Positions 1 to 7,356 of a stretch of DNA of 16,396 bases are shown piece by piece. The stretch is taken from assembly GCA_020846575.1 (NCBI GenBank), contig JADLDQ010000078.1, positions 1 through 16,396 on the forward strand. Direction: 5' to 3'. The DNA comes from Burkholderiales bacterium. Lineage in GTDB: Bacteria; Pseudomonadota; Gammaproteobacteria; Burkholderiales; SG8-39. The notes below the pieces were generated by a model. That model saw only the letters and a program-made list of their open reading frames with translations, did no database searches and was not told the DNA's origin. The position numbers and the translations under genes were made by a program. The first letter of the stretch is position 1, and each line of letters begins with the position of its first letter.

Positions 1-1005
1 CGAATCCACCATCGCCAGCTCGGGGCGGTGCTCGTGGCAGGCGTGCAGGTCGTTGATCACCTCTTCGCGCTTGGACTGCGGCAGCGAGTCGATCTTCTTG
101 TACAGGTCGACCATGCCGTTGTTGACGTTGATGCCCAGGCTGTCGAACAGCTTGCCGTGCTTGGCGAAGGCGTCCCTGTAGAAAATGCGCACGCAGTGGC
201 CGAAGACGATCGGGTGCGAGACCTTCATCATCGTCGCCTTGACGTGCAGCGAGAACATCACGCCGGCCTTGCGCGCGTCCTCGATCTCGCGCTCGTAGAA
301 GGCGAGCAGCGCCTTCTTGCTCATGAACATCGAGTCGATGATCTCGCCGGCCTGCAGCGCGACCTTCGGCTTGAGCACCAGCGTCCTGCCGCTGCTGGTG
401 ATCAGCTCCATCTTCACGTCGCGCGCCTCGTCCAGCGTCATCGACTTCTCGCCGTGGTAGAAGTCGCCGGCGTGCATGTGCGACACGTGGCTGCGCGAGG
501 CCTGCGCCCATTCGGCCATCGAGTGCGGATTCTTGCGCGCGTACTCCTTCACCGCCTTCGGTGCGCGGCGATCTGAGTTGCCTTCGCGGAGCACCGGGTT
601 GACCGCCGAGCCGATGCACCTGGCGTAGCGCGCGCGCACCGACTTCTGCTCGTCGGTCTTCGGGTCGTCGGGGAAGTCGGGGAGCTTGTAGCCCCTGGCC
701 TGCAGCTCCTTGATGGCCGCCACCAGCTGCGGCACCGAGGCGCTGATGTTAGGCAGCTTGATGATGTTGGCGTCGGGCTCGAGCGTCTTCCTGCCCAGCT
801 CGGCCAGCGTGTCGGCGACGCGCTGCTCGGGCGTCAGAACCTCGGGGAACTGGCCAAGGATGCGCGCCGCGAGCGAGATGTCGCTCAGCTCGATGTGAAT
901 GCCCGCCGGCCTGGTGAAGGCGCGGATCACCGGCAGGAAGGCGCAGGTCGCGAGCGCCGGCGCCTCGTCGGTGAGCGTGTAGATGATGGTCGATTCGGTG
1001 CTCAT
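1..1005 (-). CDS. icd: Monomeric NADP-dependent isocitrate dehydrogenase (N-terminal part, runs off the window)
   Basis: It catalyses oxidative decarboxylation of isocitrate to 2-oxoglutarate with NADP+ in the cytoplasmic TCA cycle. The visible 335 residues match the monomeric (about 740 aa) IDH-II family, not the dimeric one. The signature GSAVNPVLREGNSDRRAP places substrate-binding residues at S133, N136, R140 and R146, and HVKATMMKVSHP places a conserved Lys at residue 256. These sit one residue after the positions I recall for Azotobacter IDH. The ATG at 1003-1005 is preceded by a GAGGAG ribosome binding site (complement of 1011-1016) five bases upstream. About 400 C-terminal residues lie beyond position 1. 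The start codon overlaps the TGA of the toxin-like ORF upstream, which is probably chance because that ORF's tail is not family-like. The gene itself appears intact and housekeeping. Confidence 0.95.
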   Translation of the reverse strand, partial: MSTESTIIYTLTDEAPALATCAFLPVIRAFTRPAGIHIELSDISLAARILGQFPEVLTPEQRVADTLAELGRKTLEPDANIIKLPNISASVPQLVAAIKELQARGYKLPDFPDDPKTDEQKSVRARYARCIGSAVNPVLREGNSDRRAPKAVKEYARKNPHSMAEWAQASRSHVSHMHAGDFYHGEKSMTLDEARDVKMELITSSGRTLVLKPKVALQAGEIIDSMFMSKKALLAFYEREIEDARKAGVMFSLHVKATMMKVSHPIVFGHCVRIFYRDAFAKHGKLFDSLGINVNNGMVDLYKKIDSLPQSKREEVINDLHACHEHRPELAMVDS

Positions 1006-1376
1006 TCGTTCTCCTCGGCGCGTCGCGCCTCGTGGGGCAAGGGTTCGGGGTTCGCGCCGGCGGCCGCCGCGTCGCAATGGTACGGGCGGCACCACCACCC
1101 CGCTTGACGCCGGCCATGCGTGCAACGCCCGCCCGCGGCTCGACCCCTGCCGGACTGTTGCGCCGCCGGCCGCGGGCGCATCGGACGAGCGCCGGCGCCC
1201 GCGCGGGCGCCGTCCTCCGGGGTGATCAAGATCCGCGATGCGCGCCATGCAGCGTCGAGGATTTCCTCGTCGCCGGGATCGTTGTTCCAGTCTGCGGCGC
1301 GGATCACGTCATGCCCGGCTGCCCCGAGCCCCATTCGGGCGGCCGGTGCGATGCACGCATCGAGCAGGACTTTCAA
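1002..1376 (-). pseudogene. DUF5615 PIN-like toxin, C-terminal part degenerate
   Basis: The first 54 or so residues read as a DUF5615/COG4634 PIN-like toxin: MKVLLDACIAP at the start with the acidic residue D6, then AGHDVIRAADW, DPGDEEIL and RILIT. The family normally continues with a TLDKDFGELA-like segment and a hydrophobic AGIVRL strand. Here the frame instead gives low-complexity Ala/Arg/Gly/Pro sequence up to a stop that overlaps the icd start. The second acidic cluster of the PIN-like fold is therefore missing, and the protein is unlikely to be an active nuclease. A shifted frame downstream (AGVARMAGV) faintly resembles the lost strand, so a frameshift is possible but not proven. The start is a TTG at 1374-1376 that overlaps the TGA of the DUF433 gene (TTGA), the usual coupling of antitoxin and toxin. 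Confidence 0.6.
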
Positions 1377-1624
1377 GCGAACGAAACGGTAACCGCCGGC
1401 TCCACCCGCTCATGACCGACCCGCCGCCGCGCAAACGCCAGGCAGGCGCGGATGTCGTCACCGTCCAGAAACGGGTATTCCCGCAGGATCGAATCGCTTG
1501 TTGCCCCGGCTGCCGTCATGCCGGGCACATGCTCAACCGCAATCCTACGGCCGCGGACCATCGGCTTCCCACCGAAGATCTTGAGGTTGACCGTGATTCG
1601 CTTCAGCAGATCAGCATCGTCCAT
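1373..1624 (-). CDS. DUF433 family antitoxin-like protein
   Basis: This 83-residue protein matches the DUF433 (COG2442) family of small winged-helix-like antitoxins encoded just upstream of DUF5615 toxins. It shows the typical order: LLKRITVN near the start, then GGKPMVRGRRIAVEHV, then SILREYPFLDGDDIRACLAFA. Family members bind and neutralise the partner toxin and are thought to repress their own operon. I prefer the ATG at 1622-1624 because family members start a few residues before the LLxRITVN motif. A GTG at 1646-1648 would add eight atypical residues. The stop overlaps the toxin's TTG start. Proline in VEHVPGM, where Leu is usual, is a mild sign of decay. The ISAs1 end at 1694 lies only 70 bases upstream of the start, so the native promoter may have been cut off. 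Confidence 0.75.
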   Translation of the reverse strand: MDDADLLKRITVNLKIFGGKPMVRGRRIAVEHVPGMTAAGATSDSILREYPFLDGDDIRACLAFARRRVGHERVEPAVTVSFA

Positions 1625-1693
1625 GTCCGAAGATCCAGGGCAGGCCACTGTTGCTGGAATTCTACGCTGGGAACCGGGGACAGACCACGCCCG

Positions 1694-1711
1694 CAGGGCC
1701 GGAGCATCAAA
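1694..1711 (+). repeat. Left terminal inverted repeat of the ISAs1 element
   Basis: CAGGGCCGGAGCATCAAA is the exact reverse complement of 2934-2951. The match stops at the outer edge (1693 against 2952), which defines the element boundary. Confidence 0.9.
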
Positions 1712-1796
1712 GTCCGTTTACGGTCAGTGAGTTGCTGAGGGGGGTTGTAAGCAGTTGAAAGGAGTCGTTTAGCTTCGATTTTCTGGGAGTCGAGAG

Positions 1797-2938
1797 ATGG
1801 CGACACAAGGCTACCGGCTGCTGGATTTCGTGGTTGGGATTCATGATCCGCGAGTCGTTGGGCGAACTGATCAAGATCTGGTGGACATTTTGGTGGTTTC
1901 GCTGCGCGCGGTGATGGCCGGAGTGGAGGGCTGGGACGACATTGAGGATTGGGGGAGCGAGAACGAAGCGATGCTGCGCCGGTACTTGAAGTTGCGCAAC
2001 GGCGTTCCCGGGCATGACACGATTCACAGGGTATTTGAGTTGCTGGATCCCAGGGAAGTGCAGAAACGCTTTGCCGATTGGGTTGGTCATGTCTGCGTAG
2101 CCCTGGAGCGCCCGGTGATTGCCATCGATGGCAAAAGCCTGCGCGGCTCGGGCTCAGTCAAGCGCGGGGTCAAGGCGCTGCAGTGGGTGAGTGCCTATGC
2201 CACCGAGGTGGGGGTGGTGCTGGCGCAGCAGCGCTGCGCGGAGAAGTCCAACGAGAGCACGGCCATCGAGCAGTTGCTGCCGTCTTTGGCGTTGAAGGGG
2301 GCGATTGTGACCATCGACGCGATGGGCTGCCAGACCGAGATTGCGCAGACCATCGTAGCCCGGGGCGGGGATTACCTGCTCTCGGTCAAGGACAACCAGC
2401 CCAAGCTGCACGAGGCGATCCAGGAGTACTTTGCCATTGCTGAAGCGGAAGGTTTTCGCCATCTGCAGCCCGAGGTGAGCGAGACTCTGAACAAGGGACA
2501 CGGGCGACTGGAGACGCGGCGTTGCACCGTGCTGGCCGCGCCCGCCTACTTGGAGGAGCTGGCGCGCTGGAAGGACGTGCGTGCCCTGGTGAAGATGGAA
2601 GCGCGACGCGAGATCGGCGACAAGGTGGAAACCGAGACTCGCTATGCCATCACCTCGTTGGCCCCGAACGCACAGGAGATCCTGCGGGCGGCGCGGCTGC
2701 ATTGGGGTATCCAAAACGGGCTGTTTCGCTGCCTGGATGTGGCCTTCCGGGGGACGCCTCTGCGATCTGGCTACGCAATGCCGCGGCCAACTTCCGATTG
2801 CTGCGACGCTTCGCCTTGAACCTGTTCCGCCTGGACAAAGCCAGCAAGAAAATCCTACCCAAGAAGCGCAAGGCCGCCGCTTGGAACTCCGCCTGTGTGA
2901 TGGAGTTGCTCAACTTGCAGCCACCACAGGAGATTTGA
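1797..2938 (+). pseudogene. ISAs1-family DDE transposase, frameshifted
   Basis: The ORF reads from ATG 1797 through the H-repeat-associated N-terminal domain (HDPRVVGRTDQ, LRRYLKLRNGVPGHDTIHRVF) into the DDE nuclease: first Asp in IDGKSLRGS, second in TIDAMGCQ. The third acidic residue should sit in HWGIEN, but here it is HWGIQN (codon CAA). Just after LDVAF the frame is lost at a run of five G (2749-2753); one missing base explains it. The +1 frame then restores the family C-terminus (NAAANFRLLRRFALNLF, ending PPQEI) and stops at 2938. Unshifted, the product has a wrong 30-residue tail and stops at 2819. A GGGAG sequence about seven bases upstream supports the start. Both lesions argue that the protein is dead. 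Confidence 0.9.
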
Positions 2939-2951
2939 TGCTCCGGCCCTG
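2934..2951 (-). repeat. Right terminal inverted repeat of the ISAs1 element
   Basis: TTTGATGCTCCGGCCCTG is the exact reverse complement of 1694-1711. The transposase stop codon (2936-2938) lies inside it, a common economy in compact insertion sequences. Confidence 0.9.
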
Positions 2952-3066
2952 TGTCGATGCGCTGCCGGCCCGCAGGCATGCAGAAGATGTGCTATAAATA
3001 CCTCTTCGCGCCCCGGCCGGCTGGCACGGACGTACGCGCCAAGGAAATCCCTTCCTGGAGAGCAAT

Positions 3067-3693
3067 GTGGATTTTCCTGATTTCTTTGCCGCAGCACCGA
3101 CCATCAGGCTGCGCGACCCGCTGGCGGCGTTCCTGGGTGCACCGCCGAGCGGCGTCATGACGTACTCATTCGCCGATGCGGTGAAGCTTGTGGGGCATTC
3201 CTGCCCGACCGTCGCGAGCGCCTATCTCATGGTGCGCCGCGGTCTCGTCCACCTGTATGGCAGTGACCTGCCCGAGCGCGGCACCGTGGAAGTCCACCTG
3301 CGCGACGCTCGCGATGCGGGCACGACCGGTGTCATCGCAGCCATCGCGACGCTGCTCACGGGCGCAGCGGCCGAAACGGGCTTCGGCGGCATCGGGGCCG
3401 ATCGGCGCTACTCGCGTCGCAACCTCCTGCACTTCGATGCACCCATCGCCGGCCTGCTCGCGCTCCGCCGCCGCGACAACGGCCGTGGTGTCGAGCTCGG
3501 CGCGGACACGAGCGGCATTCCACCCGAGGCCGCGATGCGGGTGATCTTCCCGCGGGCAGTGAGCGGCGCAGCGAGCGCGGACGAGCAGGTGCGCTTTGCG
3601 ACGCTGTGGCAGGATCGCGTGCGGCGCATGCTGCTCGAGCACGCCGACGATCCGGACGTGATCCACCTGCGCGAGTGGCCGGTCGCCGCCTGA
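3067..3693 (+). CDS. FmdE-like domain protein, function unknown
   Basis: This 208-residue protein resembles the FmdE domain (first named for a protein encoded with molybdenum formylmethanofuran dehydrogenase). The key segment is VGHSCPTVASAY, giving a conserved His44-x-Cys46 pair in the same setting as the GHxCP motif of FmdE. Other likely conserved blocks are DAGTTGVIAAIATLLTGAA, GFGGIG and RYSRRNLLHF. The C-terminal zinc finger found in some FmdE proteins is absent. There is no signal peptide or membrane segment, so it is predicted cytoplasmic. The start is GTG 3067 with GGAGAG (3055-3060) six bases before it; no in-frame ATG gives the full N-terminus. It is the first gene of a tight operon with the CopD-like and GST genes. 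The His/Cys pair suggests metal or cofactor binding, but the substrate is unknown. Confidence 0.7.
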   Translation: MDFPDFFAAAPTIRLRDPLAAFLGAPPSGVMTYSFADAVKLVGHSCPTVASAYLMVRRGLVHLYGSDLPERGTVEVHLRDARDAGTTGVIAAIATLLTGAAAETGFGGIGADRRYSRRNLLHFDAPIAGLLALRRRDNGRGVELGADTSGIPPEAAMRVIFPRAVSGAASADEQVRFATLWQDRVRRMLLEHADDPDVIHLREWPVAA

Positions 3694-3710
3694 ACCCTGC
3701 AGCGGCGACC

Positions 3711-4151
3711 ATGCAACACTTCATGCTGCTCACCCTGCATCTGTTTGCCGCGATATTCTTCGTGGGCACGGTGTTCTTCGAAGTCCTGATCCTCGAGGGC
3801 GTGCGCCAGCCGCTCGGGCGCGAGGCCATGCGAACCCTGGAGATCGCCATCGGCGCACGGGCGCGACGCCTGATGCCGTACGTGATGGTAGTACTCTACG
3901 GCGCCGGCATCGCCATGGCGTTGAAATACCGTGGCGCCCTCGCCCACCCCTTCTCCAGCAGCTTCGCGCTGCTGCTCACGATCAAGATCGTACTGGCACT
4001 CAGCGTACTCACACACTTCATCACGGCCATGACGCTCAGCGGTACCGGCAAGCTCCGGTCACGACATTTCCAGCTGATCCACATCAGTGTGTTCGCGCAT
4101 GCCGTGCTGATCGTCTTCCTGGCGAAGGCGATGTTCTACCTGCACTGGTGA
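3711..4151 (+). CDS. CopD-like small integral membrane protein
   Basis: This 146-residue protein is mostly hydrophobic, with four predicted transmembrane helices: roughly residues 5-25 (LHLFAAIFFVGTVFFEVLIL), 50-70 (YVMVVLYGAGIAMAL), 80-105 (FALLLTIKIVLALSVLTHFI) and 120-143 (HISVFAHAVLIVFLAKAMF). His residues occur in or near several helices (H9, H102, H123, H129 approximately), the pattern seen in CopD-related and cytochrome b-like membrane proteins that bind copper or heme. Ligand identity cannot be told from the sequence. ATG 3711 is 17 bases after the FmdE-like stop, and its own TGA overlaps the GTG of the GST gene, so the three genes are almost certainly cotranscribed. An upstream in-frame start at 3606 would overlap the FmdE gene heavily and lose the membrane-protein N-terminus, so I rejected it. 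Confidence 0.65.
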   Translation: MQHFMLLTLHLFAAIFFVGTVFFEVLILEGVRQPLGREAMRTLEIAIGARARRLMPYVMVVLYGAGIAMALKYRGALAHPFSSSFALLLTIKIVLALSVLTHFITAMTLSGTGKLRSRHFQLIHISVFAHAVLIVFLAKAMFYLHW

Positions 4152-4849
4152 CGGCGCGGATGCAGCCCCGTCGGGTCGAACATCCTGGAGACACAGACTT
4201 GCTGCTGTTCGATGCACTCAGTCCCGCCCCACGCGCGCTGCGCATGTACCTGCTCGAAAAGGGCCTGGCGCTCCCGATGCGCAACGTCGACGTCTTCAGC
4301 GGCGAGAATCGCCAGCCGACCTATCTGGCGCTCAATCCGGCCGGCCAGACGCCGGCCCTGCAGCTCGACGACGGCTCCTGCATCGCGGAAGCGGTTGCCA
4401 TCATGGAGTACGTTGAAGAGCGCCACCCGTCACCGCCGCTGATCGGCACCACGGACGCGGAGCGTGCGGCAACGCGGCAGTGGCAGCGCCGCGTCGAGCT
4501 CAACATCACCGAAAACATCCACAATGCCTATCACTATGCGGAGGGCCTGGAGCGCTTCCGCACTCGAATTCCGGTGGCGCCCGAGGCCGCTCCCGGATTG
4601 AAGCGCATCGCGCAGGATCGCCTTGCGTGGCTGGACGGCATGCTCGTTGGCAGCGATTTCATCGCGGGCCGGCGATTCACCATCGTCGATATCTGGCTCT
4701 ATGTCTGGCTGGACTTCGGTGCCTCCGTCGGGCAGCCGTTCGATGGTGCGCTGCGCAACATCGGGCCGTGGTACAACCGCATCTCAGCGCGCCCCAGCGC
4801 CGCGGCCAGCCTCCACCCGGAGTGCCGGCCCGGCGGCATACGCGGCTGA
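4148..4849 (+). CDS. Glutathione S-transferase family protein
   Basis: This 233-residue protein has the two-domain cytosolic GST layout. The N-terminal thioredoxin fold contains LLLFDALSPAPRALRMYLLEKG, NPAGQTPAL with the cis-proline that contacts glutathione, and a DDGSCIAEAVAIMEYVEE block, where the usual Glu-Ser of the glutathione gamma-glutamyl site appears as Glu-Ala. The helical C-terminal domain has FIAGRRFTIVDIWLYVWLDF, matching the conserved N-capping box of GSTs (usually S/T-x-x-D). The GTG at 4148 overlaps the preceding stop (GTGA), and an ATG at 4160 is the alternative. It is the third gene of the FmdE-like operon, so it may protect that system from, or conjugate, an electrophilic product. 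The Ser-to-Ala change and unclear active-site Ser/Tyr/Cys leave transferase activity uncertain. Confidence 0.85.
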   Translation: MTARMQPRRVEHPGDTDLLLFDALSPAPRALRMYLLEKGLALPMRNVDVFSGENRQPTYLALNPAGQTPALQLDDGSCIAEAVAIMEYVEERHPSPPLIGTTDAERAATRQWQRRVELNITENIHNAYHYAEGLERFRTRIPVAPEAAPGLKRIAQDRLAWLDGMLVGSDFIAGRRFTIVDIWLYVWLDFGASVGQPFDGALRNIGPWYNRISARPSAAASLHPECRPGGIRG

Positions 4850-4940
4850 CAGGGGCTGCGGCCGGCACTGCAACTGCGGCACGGCATACATAGGTGGATC
4901 GTGCATGAGCGTGTGTCGAGGTCGTCGCAGCGGGAGTCCG

Positions 4941-4970
4941 TTGCCGCCGCGCCTTGTTCCATCGTAGACT
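4941..4970 (+). promoter_or_regulatory. Possible sigma-70 promoter for Bug gene 1
   Basis: TTGCCG at 4941-4946 and TAGACT at 4965-4970 are each four-of-six matches to the -35 and -10 consensus and are separated by 18 bases. They lie 50 bases before the Bug gene start. Such matches arise by chance, so this is only a candidate. Confidence 0.3.
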
Positions 4971-4978
4971 GTGATCGC

Positions 4979-4998
4979 CGCCGTCGGTTTAGACGGCG
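4979..4998 (+). promoter_or_regulatory. Stem-loop in the leader of Bug gene 1
   Basis: CGCCGTC (4979-4985) pairs perfectly with GACGGCG (4992-4998) around the six-base loop GGTTTA. It ends about eight bases before the GGAGGG ribosome binding site of the Bug gene. It lacks a clean run of T, so it is either a weak terminator for the upstream operon or a 5'-leader hairpin that affects translation or mRNA stability. Confidence 0.4.
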
Positions 4999-5019
4999 CG
5001 TTTCCGTACCGGAGGGTTC

Positions 5020-6003
5020 ATGCACAAGGGTATCGCCGCATTGCTCGCTTTCTGCGCTTCGCTGGCCGCGGCGCCATGGACAGAAATCGCGAGCGCGCAG
5101 AGTTATCCCACCAAACCGATCAAGCTGATCGTGCCGTTCCCAGCCGGCGGGTCGGCGGACCAGATCGCCCGGGTCGTGGCCAGGAAGATGACGGATGGTC
5201 TGACCCAGCAGGTCATCATCGAGAACCGTGGCGGCGCCGGCGGCAAGATAGGCGTGGAAGCCCTCGCGCGTTCGCCCAACGACGGTTACACGATCGGCAT
5301 GGGCACCAGCAGCACGCTCGCCATGGCGCCCGGTCTGTTCGCGACGCTGCCCTACGATCCCGTCAAGTCGTTCGCGCCGATCAGCCTGCTGACTCTCTCG
5401 CCCAGCCTGGTGACCGTGAACGCCTCGGTCCCGGCGAAGTCGCTCAAGGAACTCGTCGAACTGGCCAAGGCCAGGCCGGGGCAGCTCAATTTCGGCTCGC
5501 AGGGCTATGGGTCCATCCACCAGTTCAACGCCGAAAGACTGATGAGACTCACCGGGATCAAGATCGTGCACGTTCCCTATCAGGGGGGCGCACCCGAGCT
5601 CATCGGTCTGCTCGGGGATCAGGTGCAGATTTCCTTCACCATGCTGGCATCCCTGCAGGTGCAGAATTTCCATGCGGGCAAACTGCGCGCGCTGGCGGTG
5701 CTGGGTCCCACGCGGCTGCGCGAGCTTCCCTCCGTTCCGACCAACGCCGAGGCGGGGTTTCCCGGACTCGAATCGACCACCTGGTTCGGGTTGTTCGCTC
5801 CGGCGGGCACGCCGGCGCAGATCGTCGGACGCTTGAACCAGGAAGTGCAGAAGGCGCTCGCCGCGAAGGACGTGCGCGACGCGATCTTGAGCCTGGATGT
5901 CGAACCGGCCGGTAACTCCAGCGAGGCATTCGCGGCCTACGTGAAAGATGAAGTCGCCAGCTGGACTCGCATCATCAAGGAGTCCGGATTCAAGCCGCAG
6001 TGA
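5020..6003 (+). CDS. Bug-family (TctC-type) periplasmic substrate-binding protein 1
   Basis: This 327-residue exported protein belongs to the tripartite tricarboxylate transporter receptor (Bug) family, which binds carboxylates and related small molecules in the periplasm with two alpha/beta lobes. A signal peptide covers about residues 1-26 (cleavage after IASA). Family motifs follow in order: YPTKPIKLIVPFPAGGSADQ with the ligand-loop Asp, VIIENRGGAGGKIG, LPYDPVKSFAPI, VHVPYQGGAPELIGLLGDQV, LRELPSVPTNAEAGFPG, and FAPAGTPAQIV. The ATG follows GGAGGG at good spacing. No TctA or TctB gene is present, as is common for the many orphan Bug genes of Burkholderiales. It converges with the amidase, whose stop is 16 bases away, so it is not in that operon. 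The ligand cannot be deduced. Confidence 0.93.
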   Translation: MHKGIAALLAFCASLAAAPWTEIASAQSYPTKPIKLIVPFPAGGSADQIARVVARKMTDGLTQQVIIENRGGAGGKIGVEALARSPNDGYTIGMGTSSTLAMAPGLFATLPYDPVKSFAPISLLTLSPSLVTVNASVPAKSLKELVELAKARPGQLNFGSQGYGSIHQFNAERLMRLTGIKIVHVPYQGGAPELIGLLGDQVQISFTMLASLQVQNFHAGKLRALAVLGPTRLRELPSVPTNAEAGFPGLESTTWFGLFAPAGTPAQIVGRLNQEVQKALAAKDVRDAILSLDVEPAGNSSEAFAAYVKDEVASWTRIIKESGFKPQ

Positions 6004-6019
6004 TACGTCCAGGACCGCG

Positions 6020-7303
6020 TCAGGAGTCGATCCGGCGCTGAATCCAGTCCGCTGCCGCGAGCGCGCGCCGGTCGTCGCCTATTCTTCCCACCACCTGCAG
6101 GCCCACGGGCAGTCCGCCCGGACCGGGTCCGGCGTTCACGGTCACGCATGGCGTATACAGCAGGGTCCACATCGCGTTCATCACCGGGTCGCCGGCGGAT
6201 GAAAGTCCCTCGGGCGCCTCGCCGGTCGCAGCCGGAGCGAGCAGCACGTCACAATCCGCGAATACCTCCTCCAGCCTGCCGCGGCATTCGACCGCCAGGG
6301 CGAGCGCGCGCCGGTACTCGTCGCTGCTCGCGAGCAGTCCCTTTTCCGTGTGCTCGGCGAGCCTCGGGTCCATCCGCTCGCGATGGCGCATCAGCGCATC
6401 GGCGCGGTTTGCCCCACCCTCGTACGCCATGACCGTGCGCTGGGCGGCGACCATGCCCGCGAAGCGTTCGGGCAGGGCGATTTCGCGCACGCGCGCGCCG
6501 GCGCGCGAGAGCGCGGCGGGGACGCGCTCGAACGCGGCCGCCATTTCGGGCCGTGTCCTGTCCCATTCCCAGGTGCGGCACAGGCCCACGCAGGGCGCAG
6601 CGCCGCTCCATTCGAGCAGCCGCAGGTCCTCGCGGCGCGCGAGCGCCGCGACCAGCAGCGCCGCATCTGCCGTGCCGCGAGCGAACACGCCGATGGTGTC
6701 GAGCGTGTCCGAGGCCAGCATCACGCCGCCGCGCGCGAGCAGATTGTAGGTCGGCTTGTATCCCACGACACCGCAGAAAGCGGCCGGCCGGATCACCGAA
6801 CCGGCCGTCTGCGTGCCCAGGGCGAGCGGCATCATGCGATCGGCGACGCCCGCCGCCGAACCGCTCGATGACCCGCCGGGGGTGTGCGCCGGGTTGTGCG
6901 GGTTGCGCGTCGTGCCCGGCGGGAACGAGGCGAATTCGGTGGTCACGGTCTTGCCCAGGATGAGCGCTCCCGCGCGGCGCGCGAGAGCCACCACCGCCGC
7001 GTCCGCCGCCGGCCGGTGGCCCTCGTAGGCGCGCGAGCCGTACCCCGTGGGCATGTCGTGGGTGTCGAAGATGTCCTTCACGCCGATCGGCAGGCCGTGC
7101 AGCGGCCCCCGGATCGGGCCGCGGTCGAGGGCGCGCGCCTGCGCCAGGGCCAGCGCCGGGTCGAGGAACGCGAAAGCGCGCATCAGCGGCTCGCGCTGCT
7201 CGATGCGCGCGAGGCAGCCGCGAAGCAGCGCCTCGGCGCCGAGCTCGCGCCGCGCGAGCCGGGCGGCGGCGTCCGTGGCGCCCAGCTCGTGCAAGACATC
7301 CAT
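6020..7303 (-). CDS. Amidase signature family amidohydrolase
   Basis: This 427-residue enzyme would hydrolyse an amide to a carboxylate and ammonia or an amine. The amidase-signature Ser-cisSer-Lys triad is complete: Lys76 in LPIGVKDIF, the cis-Ser within TPGGSSSGSAAGVA (Ser145-147), and nucleophile Ser169 in GTQTAGSVIRPAAFCG. The start ATG at 7301-7303 gives a normal N-terminus (MDVLHELGATDAAARLARRE). An in-frame extension to 7636 would lie inside the UbiD gene and is unlike the family. It sits 53 bases after the upstream UbiD stop and is the last gene of the GntR-UbiD unit. There are no GatB or GatC neighbours and its length and motifs fit catabolic amidases, so it is probably not a tRNA amidotransferase subunit. 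The substrate is unknown. An aryl or heteroaryl amide whose acid feeds the UbiD enzymes is a reasonable guess. Confidence 0.9.
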   Translation of the reverse strand: MDVLHELGATDAAARLARRELGAEALLRGCLARIEQREPLMRAFAFLDPALALAQARALDRGPIRGPLHGLPIGVKDIFDTHDMPTGYGSRAYEGHRPAADAAVVALARRAGALILGKTVTTEFASFPPGTTRNPHNPAHTPGGSSSGSAAGVADRMMPLALGTQTAGSVIRPAAFCGVVGYKPTYNLLARGGVMLASDTLDTIGVFARGTADAALLVAALARREDLRLLEWSGAAPCVGLCRTWEWDRTRPEMAAAFERVPAALSRAGARVREIALPERFAGMVAAQRTVMAYEGGANRADALMRHRERMDPRLAEHTEKGLLASSDEYRRALALAVECRGRLEEVFADCDVLLAPAATGEAPEGLSSAGDPVMNAMWTLLYTPCVTVNAGPGPGGLPVGLQVVGRIGDDRRALAAADWIQRRIDS

Positions 7304-7356
7304 GCGGGTCTGAGCCGTTCGGAACGGCCCGCGTCCGAAGGGCGCCGCCGCGAACG

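Larger units (their letters stand above)
1694..2951 (+). mobile_element. ISAs1-family insertion sequence (about 1.26 kb, inactive)
   Basis: The element is bounded by exact 18-bp inverted repeats beginning CAGGG, the terminal sequence expected for ISAs1-family elements. It carries one transposase reading frame (broken by a frameshift) whose TGA overlaps the right repeat. The length fits the family. Flanking bases 1684-1693 (accacgcccg) and 2952-2961 (tgtcgatgcg) do not match, so I see no target-site duplication. This suggests that one flank was deleted or rearranged after insertion. The element separates the toxin-antitoxin remnant from the FmdE-like operon. Confidence 0.9.

Noticed and set aside
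1002..1005. Translational coupling of the toxin ORF to icd through an ATGA-like overlap
   Set aside because: The toxin ORF has lost its family sequence long before this point and icd has its own strong GAGGAG site, so the overlap is most likely coincidental.
2745..2760. Programmed frameshift in the ISAs1 transposase
   Set aside because: ISAs1 transposases are normally single-frame proteins, and no slippery heptamer with a downstream structure is evident. A simple one-base loss in a G run plus the Glu-to-Gln change fits decay better.
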